Source of the DNA: Spirosoma panaciterrae DSM 21099
GTDB lineage: Bacteria; Bacteroidota; Bacteroidia; Cytophagales; Spirosomataceae
Assembly (NCBI RefSeq): GCF_000374025.1
Contig: NZ_KB893172.1
Location: forward strand, 372,001-436,000
Length of the DNA: 64,000 nt
Direction: 5' to 3'
Shown: positions 35,328-44,562 of the stretch, one piece after another
Numbering within the stretch: the stretch's first letter is position 1
Layout: the number at the start of each line of letters is the position of its first letter
Program-made: the position numbers and the translations under genes
Notes under the pieces: generated by a model
What the model was told of the DNA's origin: nothing
What the model saw: only the letters and a program-made list of their open reading frames with translations
Database searches by the model: none

Positions 35328-38057
35328 ATGAATACCTACTTTACATCGCTACTCTACGGGCTGATCACCCTGCTTGTGTGTGTCCTGCTGCCAGGATGCC
35401 GTCATGCCTTGAATCCGTCGTCGGGCTACGGCCCGTCTGCTTACAAAACCGCAACGGACGATAGTACACTGTACAATCTGAAGTCGCCTTTTCTGATGCC
35501 CTACAACCGGATTATCGACGCAGCCGGGCAGTCGGTCAGTTTTGGTGATGCCAGTCAGGAGAATCATAGCCTGGATGCTGTATTGCTGCCCGATGGAAAG
35601 ACCCTGGCGGTTGAAGATCGGTATGGCGTGGCTTTTTTTGATGCCAACGCCCATCAGCTTATTTCTCGCTGGGAGTATGCCAAAGCCTCGAACCTGCGCG
35701 GGAGTATGAGTTCGTTTTCAGGCATAAAAGCCATTGTTTACCACGATTCGACTTATATTTTCTGGGGGGCTGGTGGCCGGGGGAAACCCAACTCCTATGT
35801 GGTGCAGGCCGTTTGGGATGGAACCCGCGCCCGATTGATTCGGACCATTCCGTTCGAACCCCTGGCTCCGGCGACCATCGCCTTGCCGAATGAAGTGGCC
35901 GTTCGGGAAGAGTCGGGCGAGTTATATTTGTACACGGTGCTGAACGGGAATAACCAGCTCGTAAAAGTTCGGGTACGGGATCAGCATACCATCTGGGCGA
36001 CCCCAACGGGCGTGGCTCCCTACGGCCTGACCTTACTTGGGCAAAAAGCCTACGTAACCAACTGGGCCGGTCCGGTACCGAACCCCGCCAATGGTTTCGA
36101 AACGGCGGGTGTACCCTGGGGGAGTGCCTATGTTGATCCTAAAACGGGAGCAATGGTTCGTGGTACGGTTTCGGTCATTGACCTTCAACAGGGTAAACCT
36201 GAATCGGAGTTGTCGGTTGGGCTGCATCCTAATGCCATCATTAGCAGCCCCGATGGTCGGTTTTTATACGTAGCCAATGGCAATAGCGATCATGTGTCGG
36301 TTATTGATGCACAAAAGCAGCAGGTAACCGATTCTATTTTTGTCGGATTATTCAACCGGGGCAATGGCTACATTGGCAGTACACCCAACGCACTGGCCAT
36401 CGATCCGCAGGGCACGACGCTGTATGTGGCTAATGGCATGGACAACGCCGTTTGTGTGGTTTCGCTGGGGAAGACTGCCTCAACAAATGGCAAAGGGAAC
36501 CATCAGATCAAAGGGTACATTCCAACGCAGGCGTATCCATCTGGGCTGGTGCTCAATAACGGTGAACTCTACGTAACGAACCTCGAAGCGATTGGCCCCC
36601 GGATTGCCAACCCCGTCGAGCAGGGAGGTCAGCCAACAAAAAAGGAGTTGAAGGCCTTTAACTCGCACAAACAACTGGCGTCTATCTCGTTTATTCCTCT
36701 CCCAACGGAAAGCCAGCTAAGTGCTTATACAGAAAAGGTGAAGCAGCAAAGTCTCCAGTTTCGGCTGTCGCTGACCGAACAGGTACCCCGGCCCAATGTG
36801 GCACCCCGGCCCGTACCTGAGCGCATTGGCGAACCGTCGGTGTTTAAGCATGTGCTGTATATCATTAAAGAAAACCGGACCTACGATCAGGTACTGGGCG
36901 ACATGCCGGAAGGAACAGGAATGCCCGACCTATGTATTTTTGGTGATAGCGTAACCCCTAATCAGCACCGGATTGCCCGCGATTATTTGCTCATGGATAA
37001 TTACTATGTATCGGGAAAATCGTCGGCCGAGGGGCATCATTGGGCCAGTGCTGCTATGGTAACCGACTACACCGAGAAGAACGTCCGGGCCTGGTTCCGA
37101 AGCTACCCCCACGTGCTGTACGACGCGTTGGTGTACGATAAAAAAGGGCTGATCTGGAACAACGCGCTTGATCATGGCAAAACGGTTCGGCTCTATGGCG
37201 AAGCCTGCACCTGCCATTTCGACGGGAAACAATACAACTGGAAAAACCTGTACCAGATGCGTCAGGAAAGCAAGCCATTCTCGTATACAAATACCACGAC
37301 TATTTCGCGCATCCGTCCCTATTTGTCGATGGACTTTCCGGGTTGCGACGATGAGAATATCAGTGATCAGATGCGGGCCGATGCCTTCATTAAAGAACTG
37401 AAGGCGATAGAAGCCAATCCCAATGCCGATCTGCCGAACCTGATGGTGATGTCGCTGCCCAACGACCATACGTCCGGTTTGAATCCGGCTTTTCCGGTAC
37501 CCAGAGCTATGGTTGCCGACAATGATCTGGCGGTGGGCCGGATTGTCGACGCAATTACTCATAGCCGGTTTGCCGCATCGACGGTCATTTTTATTACGGA
37601 AGATGATTCGCAGGCGGGGTGGGACCACGTATCGGCCTACCGAACCACAGGCTACATCGTCAGTCAATATTCACGCTTACAGAAAACGGTCCATACCAAT
37701 TACAACCAGACATCGATGGTCAGAACGATGGAGCAGATTCTGGGCTTGCCACCCATGAATGTGATCGACGCAACGGCCCTGCCTATGTTTGATTGCTTTA
37801 GCGACCAGCCCGACCGCTCATTTGCTTATAAAGTGTTACCGAACCGGGTCAATCTGGCCGAAATGAACCCGTCGCCAACGGGGTTGAAAGGGTCTGCGCT
37901 TCGGTTTGCCAACCAATCCATCAAGCACGGATTTTACCAGATTGATCGGGGGCATGATGATCTGTTGAATCGAATTTTATGGTTTGCAGCCAAAGGGAAA
38001 AAGCGCTATCCCGCCGAACTGGCTGGGGCCGAGGAAGAAGACGATGAAGACGATTAG
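35328..38057 (+). CDS. YncE-like beta-propeller / phosphoesterase fusion lipoprotein, copy 1
   Basis: A 909-residue lipoprotein (lipobox LLPGC, Cys24). Residues about 75-470 form a YVTN/YncE-like beta-propeller with repeats such as GRFLYVANGNSDHVSVIDA and GTTLYVANGMDNAVCVV. From about residue 505 an AcpA/phospholipase C-type phosphoesterase domain begins (YIIKENRTYDQVLGDMPEG). It includes SAEGHHWASAA, SLPNDHTSG and ITEDDSQAGWDHV, which supply metal-binding His and Asp. The C-terminus is an acidic tail, EEEDDEDD. It probably acts on phosphoesters outside the inner membrane. A paralogue follows. Confidence 0.9.
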   Translation: MNTYFTSLLYGLITLLVCVLLPGCRHALNPSSGYGPSAYKTATDDSTLYNLKSPFLMPYNRIIDAAGQSVSFGDASQENHSLDAVLLPDGKTLAVEDRYGVAFFDANAHQLISRWEYAKASNLRGSMSSFSGIKAIVYHDSTYIFWGAGGRGKPNSYVVQAVWDGTRARLIRTIPFEPLAPATIALPNEVAVREESGELYLYTVLNGNNQLVKVRVRDQHTIWATPTGVAPYGLTLLGQKAYVTNWAGPVPNPANGFETAGVPWGSAYVDPKTGAMVRGTVSVIDLQQGKPESELSVGLHPNAIISSPDGRFLYVANGNSDHVSVIDAQKQQVTDSIFVGLFNRGNGYIGSTPNALAIDPQGTTLYVANGMDNAVCVVSLGKTASTNGKGNHQIKGYIPTQAYPSGLVLNNGELYVTNLEAIGPRIANPVEQGGQPTKKELKAFNSHKQLASISFIPLPTESQLSAYTEKVKQQSLQFRLSLTEQVPRPNVAPRPVPERIGEPSVFKHVLYIIKENRTYDQVLGDMPEGTGMPDLCIFGDSVTPNQHRIARDYLLMDNYYVSGKSSAEGHHWASAAMVTDYTEKNVRAWFRSYPHVLYDALVYDKKGLIWNNALDHGKTVRLYGEACTCHFDGKQYNWKNLYQMRQESKPFSYTNTTTISRIRPYLSMDFPGCDDENISDQMRADAFIKELKAIEANPNADLPNLMVMSLPNDHTSGLNPAFPVPRAMVADNDLAVGRIVDAITHSRFAASTVIFITEDDSQAGWDHVSAYRTTGYIVSQYSRLQKTVHTNYNQTSMVRTMEQILGLPPMNVIDATALPMFDCFSDQPDRSFAYKVLPNRVNLAEMNPSPTGLKGSALRFANQSIKHGFYQIDRGHDDLLNRILWFAAKGKKRYPAELAGAEEEDDEDD

Positions 38058-38081
38058 AGAAAATCAGCTATTGGCTTTAGA

Positions 38082-38118
38082 TTAAACCGGGAAGGCTCAA
38101 AAAAACTTCCCGGTTTAA
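38082..38118. terminator. Hairpin between the two YncE/phosphoesterase genes
   Basis: Perfect 13-bp stem TTAAACCGGGAAG with complement and an 11-base A-rich loop. The arm ends in TTTAA. It separates two same-strand paralogues, so each may have its own transcript. Confidence 0.7.
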
Positions 38119-38138
38119 CCTTCCAACCTATTTGAAAC

Positions 38139-40637
38139 ATGGCGAATCGCTCTGGTTATATCTGTAGTCTCTGTGCGTTGCTGGCCCTTTTGCTGGTCGG
38201 TAGTTGTCGACGAAATGCCTCGTCTTCGGAAGAGACCGAAGCCTATCAAAAACTGGCGGCTACGCGGGTGAAACTACCCAATGGCTGGGCGCTGACTCCA
38301 CCGGGTCGCAGCCTCAAACTCGACGATCTGCCGCTTAATCTGGTCGTGTCGCCATCCCGGAAATACCTGGCCGTTACCAACAATGGGCAGAGTACGCAGA
38401 GCATTACCCTGATCGATGCCCAGACCGAACAGATTGTCGATACCGCAAAAGTTGGAAAAGCGTATCTGGGGCTAGCGTTCAGCGAAGACGAGAAATGGGT
38501 ATATGCATCGGGCGGGAATGACAATAAAATTCTGGTTTACTCGCTCGATAACGGAAATCTGCAAGCCGATGAGCCGATTAGTTTGGGTAAGCCGTGGCCC
38601 GTAAAAATCTCTCCGGCAGGGCTGTGTGTCGATGACGCCAAAAGTCGACTTTACGTCGTTACCAAAGAGGATAGCTCGCTTTATATTGTCAATACCAAAG
38701 CCCGAAAAACGGTTCAGAAACTGAATCTTGGGGCGGCTGCGTACACCTGCCTGCTCTCGCCCGATAAAACGGAACTGTTTGTATCATTGTGGGGAGGATC
38801 TAAAGTGCTGGTCATTAACACCGCCACACAAACCGTAACAGCCGGGATCGCTACCAACAAAAATCCGAACGACCTGTTGATGACCCGCGATGGGAAGTAC
38901 TTGTTTGTGGCCAACGGGAATGACAATACTGTTGCCCTGATCGATGTAGCTAAACGACAGGTCATCGAAACCCTCACCGCATCGCTTTTTCCCAATGCAC
39001 CTGTGGGCACTACGCCGAATGGTTTAGCGCTGAGCGACGATGAGAACACCCTGTACATTGCCAACGCCGATAACAACTGTCTGGCCGTATTCGATGTAAC
39101 CCGAAAAGGTCACAGCCAGGCCAGTGGATTTATCCCGACGGGCTGGTATCCGACGGCCGTTAAAGTAATTGGGTCAAAAATCTTCGTAACCAACGGAAAA
39201 GGGTTTTCATCGCAGGCGAACCCGCGTGGGCCGAACCCCGTCCGGACCCGAACTCCGCAGCAGGTAGGCCCCAATCCACAGGCCAATCCGGGGCCAGTGC
39301 AGTATATTGCTGGGCTATTTAAGGGAACCCTTTCCATCATCGATAGGCCCGATGCGGGGTTACTGTCGGCGTATTCGCGGCTGGTATACGCCAATACGCC
39401 TTATACCAAAAGCAAGGAACTTCAGGCCGAAGGCGAACCCGGCAATCCGATTCCGATGCGGGTAGGCGACAAATCACCGATCAAGTATGTGTTTTATGTG
39501 ATTAAGGAAAACCGGACCTACGACCAGATTCTGGGCGATATGCCCGAAGGAAATGGTGACGCCAGCCTTTGCCTGTTCCCGCAGAAAGTGACCCCTAATC
39601 AACATGCCCTGGCAAAAGAGTTTGTGCTGCTGGATAATTTCTACGTCGATGCCGAAGTAAGTGCCGACGGACACAACTGGTCATCGGCGGCTTATGCGAA
39701 TGATTATGTCGAAAAAAACTGGGTAACCAGCTATGGCGGTCGGGGGGGCACCTATGATTACGAAGGCCAGAAAGAAATTGCTTACCCGCGCGATGGCTTC
39801 ATCTGGAATCACTGCGAGCGGGCCGGGATTTCGTACCGAAGCTACGGCTGGTTTACCGACGAGAAGCCGAAAGATAAAGTGCTTCAGGGGCACTACTGCC
39901 CTGATTTTAAAGGGTTCGATCTGGGGTATCTCGATATAAAACGCGAAGAGGCCTGGCAGAATGAGTTCGATAAACTGGTGGCGGCTGGCACCTTACCCAA
40001 ACTGAACACCATCCGTATGGGCAACGATCATACGTCGGGCGCTCGGGTCGGATTACCCACACCCGATGCCGCTGTTGCCGATAATGATCTGGCCGTTGGC
40101 CGATTGGTGGAGCATCTGTCGAAAAGCCCCATCTGGAACGAATCGGTTGTTTTTATTCTGGAAGATGATGCCCAGAACGGTCCTGACCACGTCGATGCAC
40201 ACCGCTCCATTGCGTTTGTAGCCGGAGGGTTCGTCAAACGAGGATTTGTCGATCACACCATGTATTCGACTTCGGGGATGCTACGAACCATCGAACTGAT
40301 TTTAGGGCTGAAACCCATGAGCCAGTACGATGCGGCTGCTACGCCCATGTGGCGGTGTTTTGCCAAAACCGCAAACCCAACACCATTCAAATCACACGAA
40401 GCAGGCATCGATCTGAATGAGAAAAACGTAGCGGTCAATTACAATTCGAAGCGGTCCCTACAATTCAATCTGACGCACCCCGACGACATCGACGATCTGA
40501 TCTTTAGCGAAATCGTCTGGCAAACGGTTCGCGGCCCTAAGAGTAGTATGCCCGCTCCCCGTCGCGGAGCCTTCGTTCGCCTGGGCAAAGGTATGGACGA
40601 CGATGAGGGAGACGGCGACGATGATGACGATGACTAA
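38139..40637 (+). CDS. YncE-like beta-propeller / phosphoesterase fusion lipoprotein, copy 2
   Basis: An 832-residue lipoprotein (lipobox VGSC, Cys23) with the same layout as the preceding gene. The propeller is about 50-420 (GKYLFVANGNDNTVALIDV, NTLYIANADNNCLAVFDV). The phosphoesterase domain starts with YVIKENRTYDQILGDMPEG, followed by SADGHNWSSAA, RMGNDHTSG and LEDDAQNGPDHVDAHRS. The C-terminal tail is even more acidic (a run of 13 Asp, Glu and Gly residues ending in six Asp). The two copies differ throughout, so the duplication is old. The substrate is unknown. Confidence 0.9.
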   Translation: MANRSGYICSLCALLALLLVGSCRRNASSSEETEAYQKLAATRVKLPNGWALTPPGRSLKLDDLPLNLVVSPSRKYLAVTNNGQSTQSITLIDAQTEQIVDTAKVGKAYLGLAFSEDEKWVYASGGNDNKILVYSLDNGNLQADEPISLGKPWPVKISPAGLCVDDAKSRLYVVTKEDSSLYIVNTKARKTVQKLNLGAAAYTCLLSPDKTELFVSLWGGSKVLVINTATQTVTAGIATNKNPNDLLMTRDGKYLFVANGNDNTVALIDVAKRQVIETLTASLFPNAPVGTTPNGLALSDDENTLYIANADNNCLAVFDVTRKGHSQASGFIPTGWYPTAVKVIGSKIFVTNGKGFSSQANPRGPNPVRTRTPQQVGPNPQANPGPVQYIAGLFKGTLSIIDRPDAGLLSAYSRLVYANTPYTKSKELQAEGEPGNPIPMRVGDKSPIKYVFYVIKENRTYDQILGDMPEGNGDASLCLFPQKVTPNQHALAKEFVLLDNFYVDAEVSADGHNWSSAAYANDYVEKNWVTSYGGRGGTYDYEGQKEIAYPRDGFIWNHCERAGISYRSYGWFTDEKPKDKVLQGHYCPDFKGFDLGYLDIKREEAWQNEFDKLVAAGTLPKLNTIRMGNDHTSGARVGLPTPDAAVADNDLAVGRLVEHLSKSPIWNESVVFILEDDAQNGPDHVDAHRSIAFVAGGFVKRGFVDHTMYSTSGMLRTIELILGLKPMSQYDAAATPMWRCFAKTANPTPFKSHEAGIDLNEKNVAVNYNSKRSLQFNLTHPDDIDDLIFSEIVWQTVRGPKSSMPAPRRGAFVRLGKGMDDDEGDGDDDDDD

Positions 40638-40693
40638 ATCGTCAGAAGTGCTCAGTGGTATCGGGCTTAGGCCCAGGAAGTCTTCGTGCTACG

Positions 40694-40721
40694 CCCGTGT
40701 CTGTGAAGCCACAGACACGGG
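40694..40721. terminator. Hairpin between convergent phosphoesterase and MBL genes
   Basis: Perfect 12-bp stem (CCCGTGTCTGTG and complement) with a 4-base loop, between convergent genes. Likely a bidirectional terminator or a palindromic repeat. Confidence 0.65.
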
Positions 40722-40734
40722 ATGCCGACACAGG

Positions 40735-41526
40735 TTATACGCTTACCGAACTCTCAACCTCTGCATTGATTCTGAAAATAGGTGTAGCTTCGGAACGCGA
40801 GGCCACAATCAGCTCGGTGCCGTTGAGATGCGGAGTGAACAAGTCGCGGGTCAGTTGCGGGGTGTTGTTGTCTTTCGAAAGGTGCGATAGCAGCACATGA
40901 CTCATATACGATGGTTTGTGCGCCCGAAAAAGATCTAAGGCCTGCTGGTTGGACAGATGCCCTTTTTCGCTGCGAATCCGACGTTTCAGGTAGTACGGAT
41001 ACCGGCCTTTCTCCAGCATGTCGTCGTCGTAATTAGCTTCCAGAAAGGCGGCATGGCATTGGCGAAAATGATGAATGACATGCTCACACGGTTCCCCAAT
41101 ATCGGTGAAAACACCAACGTTGGTGCCCTGAAAGCTGACGAGAAAACTATGCGGGTCGCTGGCATCATGCAATTTCGGAAACGCAGTAATGCTCAGCTCA
41201 CCAATCTGCACAGGTTCGTAGGCTTGTAGGGTTCGAATCGGGAATCGTTTTTCGGGCAACCGGGCGTGCCGTAGCGTATGAGGGGTAATAAAAACCGGGA
41301 GTTGGTATTTGCGGGCCAATTGCGGAATACCAATAATGTGGTCCGAATGTTCGTGCGATACAAATATGGCTTTGACCGTTTGGAGCGACAAACCCAGTTG
41401 CTGCATGCGTGTTTCGGTTTGTCGGCATGAGATGCCCGCGTCGATCAGGACGGCTTCCTGTTCATTGCCAACATAATAACAATTTCCGTTGCTCCCCGAA
41501 TTCAACGAGGTAATAAATAAAGACAT
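40735..41526 (-). CDS. MBL-fold metallo-hydrolase (YycJ/WalJ-like)
   Basis: A 263-residue metallo-beta-lactamase-fold protein. It starts with ITSLNSGSNGNCYYVG, has DAGISCR, the metal-binding SHEHSDH, FTDIGEP, and a late LLSHLSKDNN. This pattern matches the YycJ/WalJ-type group of predicted nucleases or hydrolases. Function in Bacteroidota is not established. It is divergent from yifB across a 199-bp gap. Confidence 0.9.
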   Translation of the reverse strand: MSLFITSLNSGSNGNCYYVGNEQEAVLIDAGISCRQTETRMQQLGLSLQTVKAIFVSHEHSDHIIGIPQLARKYQLPVFITPHTLRHARLPEKRFPIRTLQAYEPVQIGELSITAFPKLHDASDPHSFLVSFQGTNVGVFTDIGEPCEHVIHHFRQCHAAFLEANYDDDMLEKGRYPYYLKRRIRSEKGHLSNQQALDLFRAHKPSYMSHVLLSHLSKDNNTPQLTRDLFTPHLNGTELIVASRSEATPIFRINAEVESSVSV

Positions 41527-41690
41527 ACTGAGAATGCGGTACGAATTACGGTGCTTGATTGCCCTGTACGAAGATAAGCCGAATGGCGTAATTTGCCCTT
41601 CAGAAATCAGTTTATTTTGACAAGGTGAATCGAAAATACATTAAACCTCTCCCGTTCTTTTTTATTGCCTCTGGGTGGCGTAGTTTTGAG

Positions 41691-41698
41691 ACAAATAG
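41691..41698 (+). promoter_or_regulatory. Candidate -7 element of yifB
   Basis: TAGTTTTG fits TAnnTTTG exactly and lies 28 bases before the start codon; a well-spaced -33 TTG is not clear. Confidence 0.35.
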
Positions 41699-41725
41699 AC
41701 CTGATTCGTTTACTTGTTCTGCAGT

Positions 41726-43267
41726 ATGTTAGCCAAAACGTTTGGAGCGGCTGTTTATGGCGTCAATGCCAGCCTGATTACCATAGAAGTTGTTGTTGCA
41801 CAGGGTTTGCATTTTCATTTAGTGGGTCTGCCCGATAGCGCCGTTAAAGAAAGTGAGCAACGGGTAGAAGCGTCGCTGAAATTTTTTGGCTATCGAATGC
41901 CGCGTCAGAAAATTGTCGTGAATCTGGCTCCTGCCGATATTCGGAAAGAGGGTTCAGCCTATGATCTGCCCATTGCACTCTGCGTATTGCAGGCGTCGGA
42001 GCAAACGACGGCTCAGCGTAGTCTGGAAGAGTACGTCATTATGGGTGAATTGGCCCTTGATGGCTCTCTACGGCCCATAAAAGGCGTGTTGCCGATTGCG
42101 ATTGAGGCCCGAAAACGGGGTTACAAAGGGTTTGTCCTGCCCGTCGAAAACGCTCAGGAAGCCGCCATTGTCAATAATCTGGATATTATTGGCGTATCAA
42201 GTATGCAGGAAGCGGTAGAGTTCTTTGAGGGTAAAAAAGACATTGCCCCGTTGGTAAGCGATACCCGCGATCTGTTCATGACCCAGGTGAATGCCTACGA
42301 CGTTGATTTTTCGCATGTGCAGGGGCAGGAAAATATCAAACGGGCGCTTGAAATTGCAGCTGCCGGAGGGCACAACGCCATTATGATTGGTCCACCCGGA
42401 GCCGGTAAAACCATGCTGGCGAAGCGTTTGCCAACTATACTTCCACCGCTTACGTTGCAGGAGGCTCTGGAAACAACCAAAATTCATTCGGTGGCTGGTA
42501 AGCTGGGAGCCAAAGCGACGTTGATTGCAACCCGGCCGTATCGAGCACCGCACCACACCATTTCCGATGCGGCTCTGGTTGGCGGAGGGAGCTTTCCGCA
42601 ACCTGGCGAAATCTCTCTGGCGCACAATGGGGTGTTGTTTCTGGATGAGTTGCCCGAGTTTAAACGGTCGGCGCTGGAAGTGATGCGTCAGCCGCTCGAA
42701 GATCGGAAAGTAAGCATTTCACGGGCCAAATGGGCGGTAGAATTTCCGGCTAGTTTTATGCTCATCGCCAGCATGAATCCCTGTCCCTGCGGATATTATA
42801 ATCATCCCGATAAAGAGTGTGTCTGCGCGCCGGGGGTAGTCCAGAAATACCTGGCTAAAATCAGTGGGCCGCTGCTGGACCGGATCGATCTGCACGTTGA
42901 GGTAACCCCGGTTTCGTTCGATCAGATGACGGCCAACCGACCCGCTGAGTCAAGCGAAGTGATTCGGGAGCGGGTAATTCGGGCACGAGCCATTCAAACG
43001 ACCCGTTTTGAGCAGCATGCGGGAATTTATTCCAATGCCATGATGCCTTCGCAAATGGTGAAGGAAGTTTGCCTAATCAGCGACGCCGGACGGGCCCTGC
43101 TCAAAACAGCCATGGAGCGGCTAGGGCTGTCGGCGCGTGCCTACGACCGTATTCTGAAAGTGTCGCGCACCATTGCCGATCTGGCGGGTAGCGAAGAAAT
43201 CAAAATCGAACACCTGGCCGAAGCCATCCAGTACCGGAGTCTCGACCGCGAGAGCTGGGCCGGGTGA
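41726..43267 (+). CDS. yifB: YifB/ComM family Mg-chelatase-like AAA ATPase
   Basis: A 513-residue protein; ATG 41726 matches the usual N-terminus (MLAKTFGAAVYGVNASL), and a TTG four codons upstream is not needed. The N-terminal ChlI-like domain (about 20-140; PDSAVKESEQRVEASL) is followed by the AAA core. Walker A is GPPGAGKTM near 222, Walker B is LFLDELPEF, and SMNPCPCGYY is a zinc-type Cys cluster. The C-terminal Mg-chelatase lid follows. ComM in transforming bacteria is a branch-migration helicase; the same role here is inference. Confidence 0.95.
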   Translation: MLAKTFGAAVYGVNASLITIEVVVAQGLHFHLVGLPDSAVKESEQRVEASLKFFGYRMPRQKIVVNLAPADIRKEGSAYDLPIALCVLQASEQTTAQRSLEEYVIMGELALDGSLRPIKGVLPIAIEARKRGYKGFVLPVENAQEAAIVNNLDIIGVSSMQEAVEFFEGKKDIAPLVSDTRDLFMTQVNAYDVDFSHVQGQENIKRALEIAAAGGHNAIMIGPPGAGKTMLAKRLPTILPPLTLQEALETTKIHSVAGKLGAKATLIATRPYRAPHHTISDAALVGGGSFPQPGEISLAHNGVLFLDELPEFKRSALEVMRQPLEDRKVSISRAKWAVEFPASFMLIASMNPCPCGYYNHPDKECVCAPGVVQKYLAKISGPLLDRIDLHVEVTPVSFDQMTANRPAESSEVIRERVIRARAIQTTRFEQHAGIYSNAMMPSQMVKEVCLISDAGRALLKTAMERLGLSARAYDRILKVSRTIADLAGSEEIKIEHLAEAIQYRSLDRESWAG

Positions 43268-43286
43268 TTTATCCAGATAACTCCCT

Positions 43287-43346
43287 TTTGTTTCAAACAG
43301 AAAAGCAGACCGAAGCGCTTCGGTCTGCTTTTCTGTTTGAAACAAA
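43287..43346. terminator. 60-bp perfect palindrome between convergent yifB and DUF2911 genes
   Basis: Two 30-base arms with no loop, centred at 43316/43317; the arm includes CAAACAGAAAAGCAGACCGA. It lies between two convergent genes and ends in AAA/TTT, so it can terminate transcription both ways. Confidence 0.85.
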
Positions 43347-43371
43347 TTCGAATCGGTCTGATCAAAAGCGG

Positions 43372-44226
43372 TTATTTTTTGGCGCTGGCAATCAGGTCGT
43401 TTGCCATTTTTACGTAATCGCCATTCTTGGCCGCAGTGGCCAGTTCAACCGTTTTCTGGGCGCTGGCAATAGCGTTTTTCTTCTCGTTCAGTTTAAGCTC
43501 GATCCGGGCTTTCAGCAGCATGATCCAGAAGGCGCTCGGATTTTGCTCGGTTGCTTTGGTCACCCAGGTCAGGGCTTGCGGCAAATCCCGGTTGGTTTCA
43601 TAGTAGTAGCTGGCGGCTTCGAAATAGGCTGGTTTCTCCGATGCCATCGACGCCTTTATATTCTGGGTAATGGTCTGGTCGATGTCGACCGTGAGCGGTA
43701 CCGCCACGCGGGTTTTGTCCCACATGATTTCGAGCGTGGCCGAGCTGGGTAGAATATCGGCAATGTTGATCGTAAAGGTTTCTACCTTGAAGGGTAAGGT
43801 TGTTGTTTTTACCTCAGCCCGTGCTACTTCGTTCTCCTGCTTATAATCCCCAACGTTGGCTCCCAGATTCAGATCTTTCGACAGCATCACCTGCCAGCTC
43901 GATTTGCCGGGGATGGTGAATAAGCCATATGTTCCGGCTTTTACGTCTTTCCCGCCAAATTTTACGTCGGTCGAAAAGGTGATTTTGGTGGTTGCATTGG
44001 CGCCCGTACGCCATACTTTATCGAAAGGGACCAGATCGCCAAAAATTGCCCGGCCTTTGGTGGCAGGTCTTGAGTACTCAAGGGTAATTTCGCCCAGTCC
44101 AAAACTCTGTTTAGTTGTCTGGGAAGGGCTGGCGGCTGGTATTTTTAACTGAGCAAGGGTTGGGTTGATGGCACTTACGGTTAGCAGGACGGCTGCTGAA
44201 AGACTTAAAAATCGGTTGGTTTTCAT
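43372..44226 (-). CDS. DUF2911 domain protein, exported
   Basis: A 284-residue protein with a signal peptide ending near TLAQL. The DUF2911 region (about 35-180) includes LGEITLEYSRPATKGR, WRTGANATTKITF and AGTYGLFTIPG. The C-terminal part (about 200-284) is helical and TPR-like (ALTWVTKATEQNPSAFWIML). This family is common in Bacteroidota, and its function is not known. It probably acts outside the inner membrane. Confidence 0.93.
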   Translation of the reverse strand: MKTNRFLSLSAAVLLTVSAINPTLAQLKIPAASPSQTTKQSFGLGEITLEYSRPATKGRAIFGDLVPFDKVWRTGANATTKITFSTDVKFGGKDVKAGTYGLFTIPGKSSWQVMLSKDLNLGANVGDYKQENEVARAEVKTTTLPFKVETFTINIADILPSSATLEIMWDKTRVAVPLTVDIDQTITQNIKASMASEKPAYFEAASYYYETNRDLPQALTWVTKATEQNPSAFWIMLLKARIELKLNEKKNAIASAQKTVELATAAKNGDYVKMANDLIASAKK

Positions 44227-44562
44227 GAGAGAATAGTGTACGTACTGTCTATACTTAATTTTTCTGCAAGGTACGAATTCGGCACGAAGGCTGATAAGAA
44301 GTCTATAGACTTTTCCTGGTTATAACGAATGGGTGAGTTTCTGATGATAAGCTGATTGATGGATGCTGTAGCTAGTTGTGAGCCAGTTCGTAAGCCGCTC
44401 ATAACGTTCGGAAACGATGTTTTATACATATGTTTTAGGTAAATAACTATTTTGCCTATAATTTTAGATCGGTAGTAGGTGATCTCTATATTTCTGATTT
44501 GCTCCAGCGAACACCAGTTCATGGACAACGATCATTAAAACCCACCAGGAGGGTTCCTGACG
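44227..44562. other. Intergenic region between divergent DUF2911 and kinase genes
   Basis: This 336-bp AT-rich gap should hold promoters for both divergent genes. TACCTTGC on the minus strand (44273-44266) resembles a -7 element of the DUF2911 gene. A strong ribosome-binding site (AGGAGGG) lies about 11-16 bases before the kinase start. A minus-strand open frame of 101 codons has no protein-like character. I see no other feature. Confidence 0.5.

Noticed and set aside
43264-43752. Plus-strand open frame beginning in the 60-bp palindrome
   Set aside because: It runs through the palindrome and opposite the DUF2911 gene; no protein character.
44223-44528. 101-codon minus-strand frame upstream of DUF2911
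   Set aside because: Composition and lack of motifs suggest a promoter gap rather than a gene.
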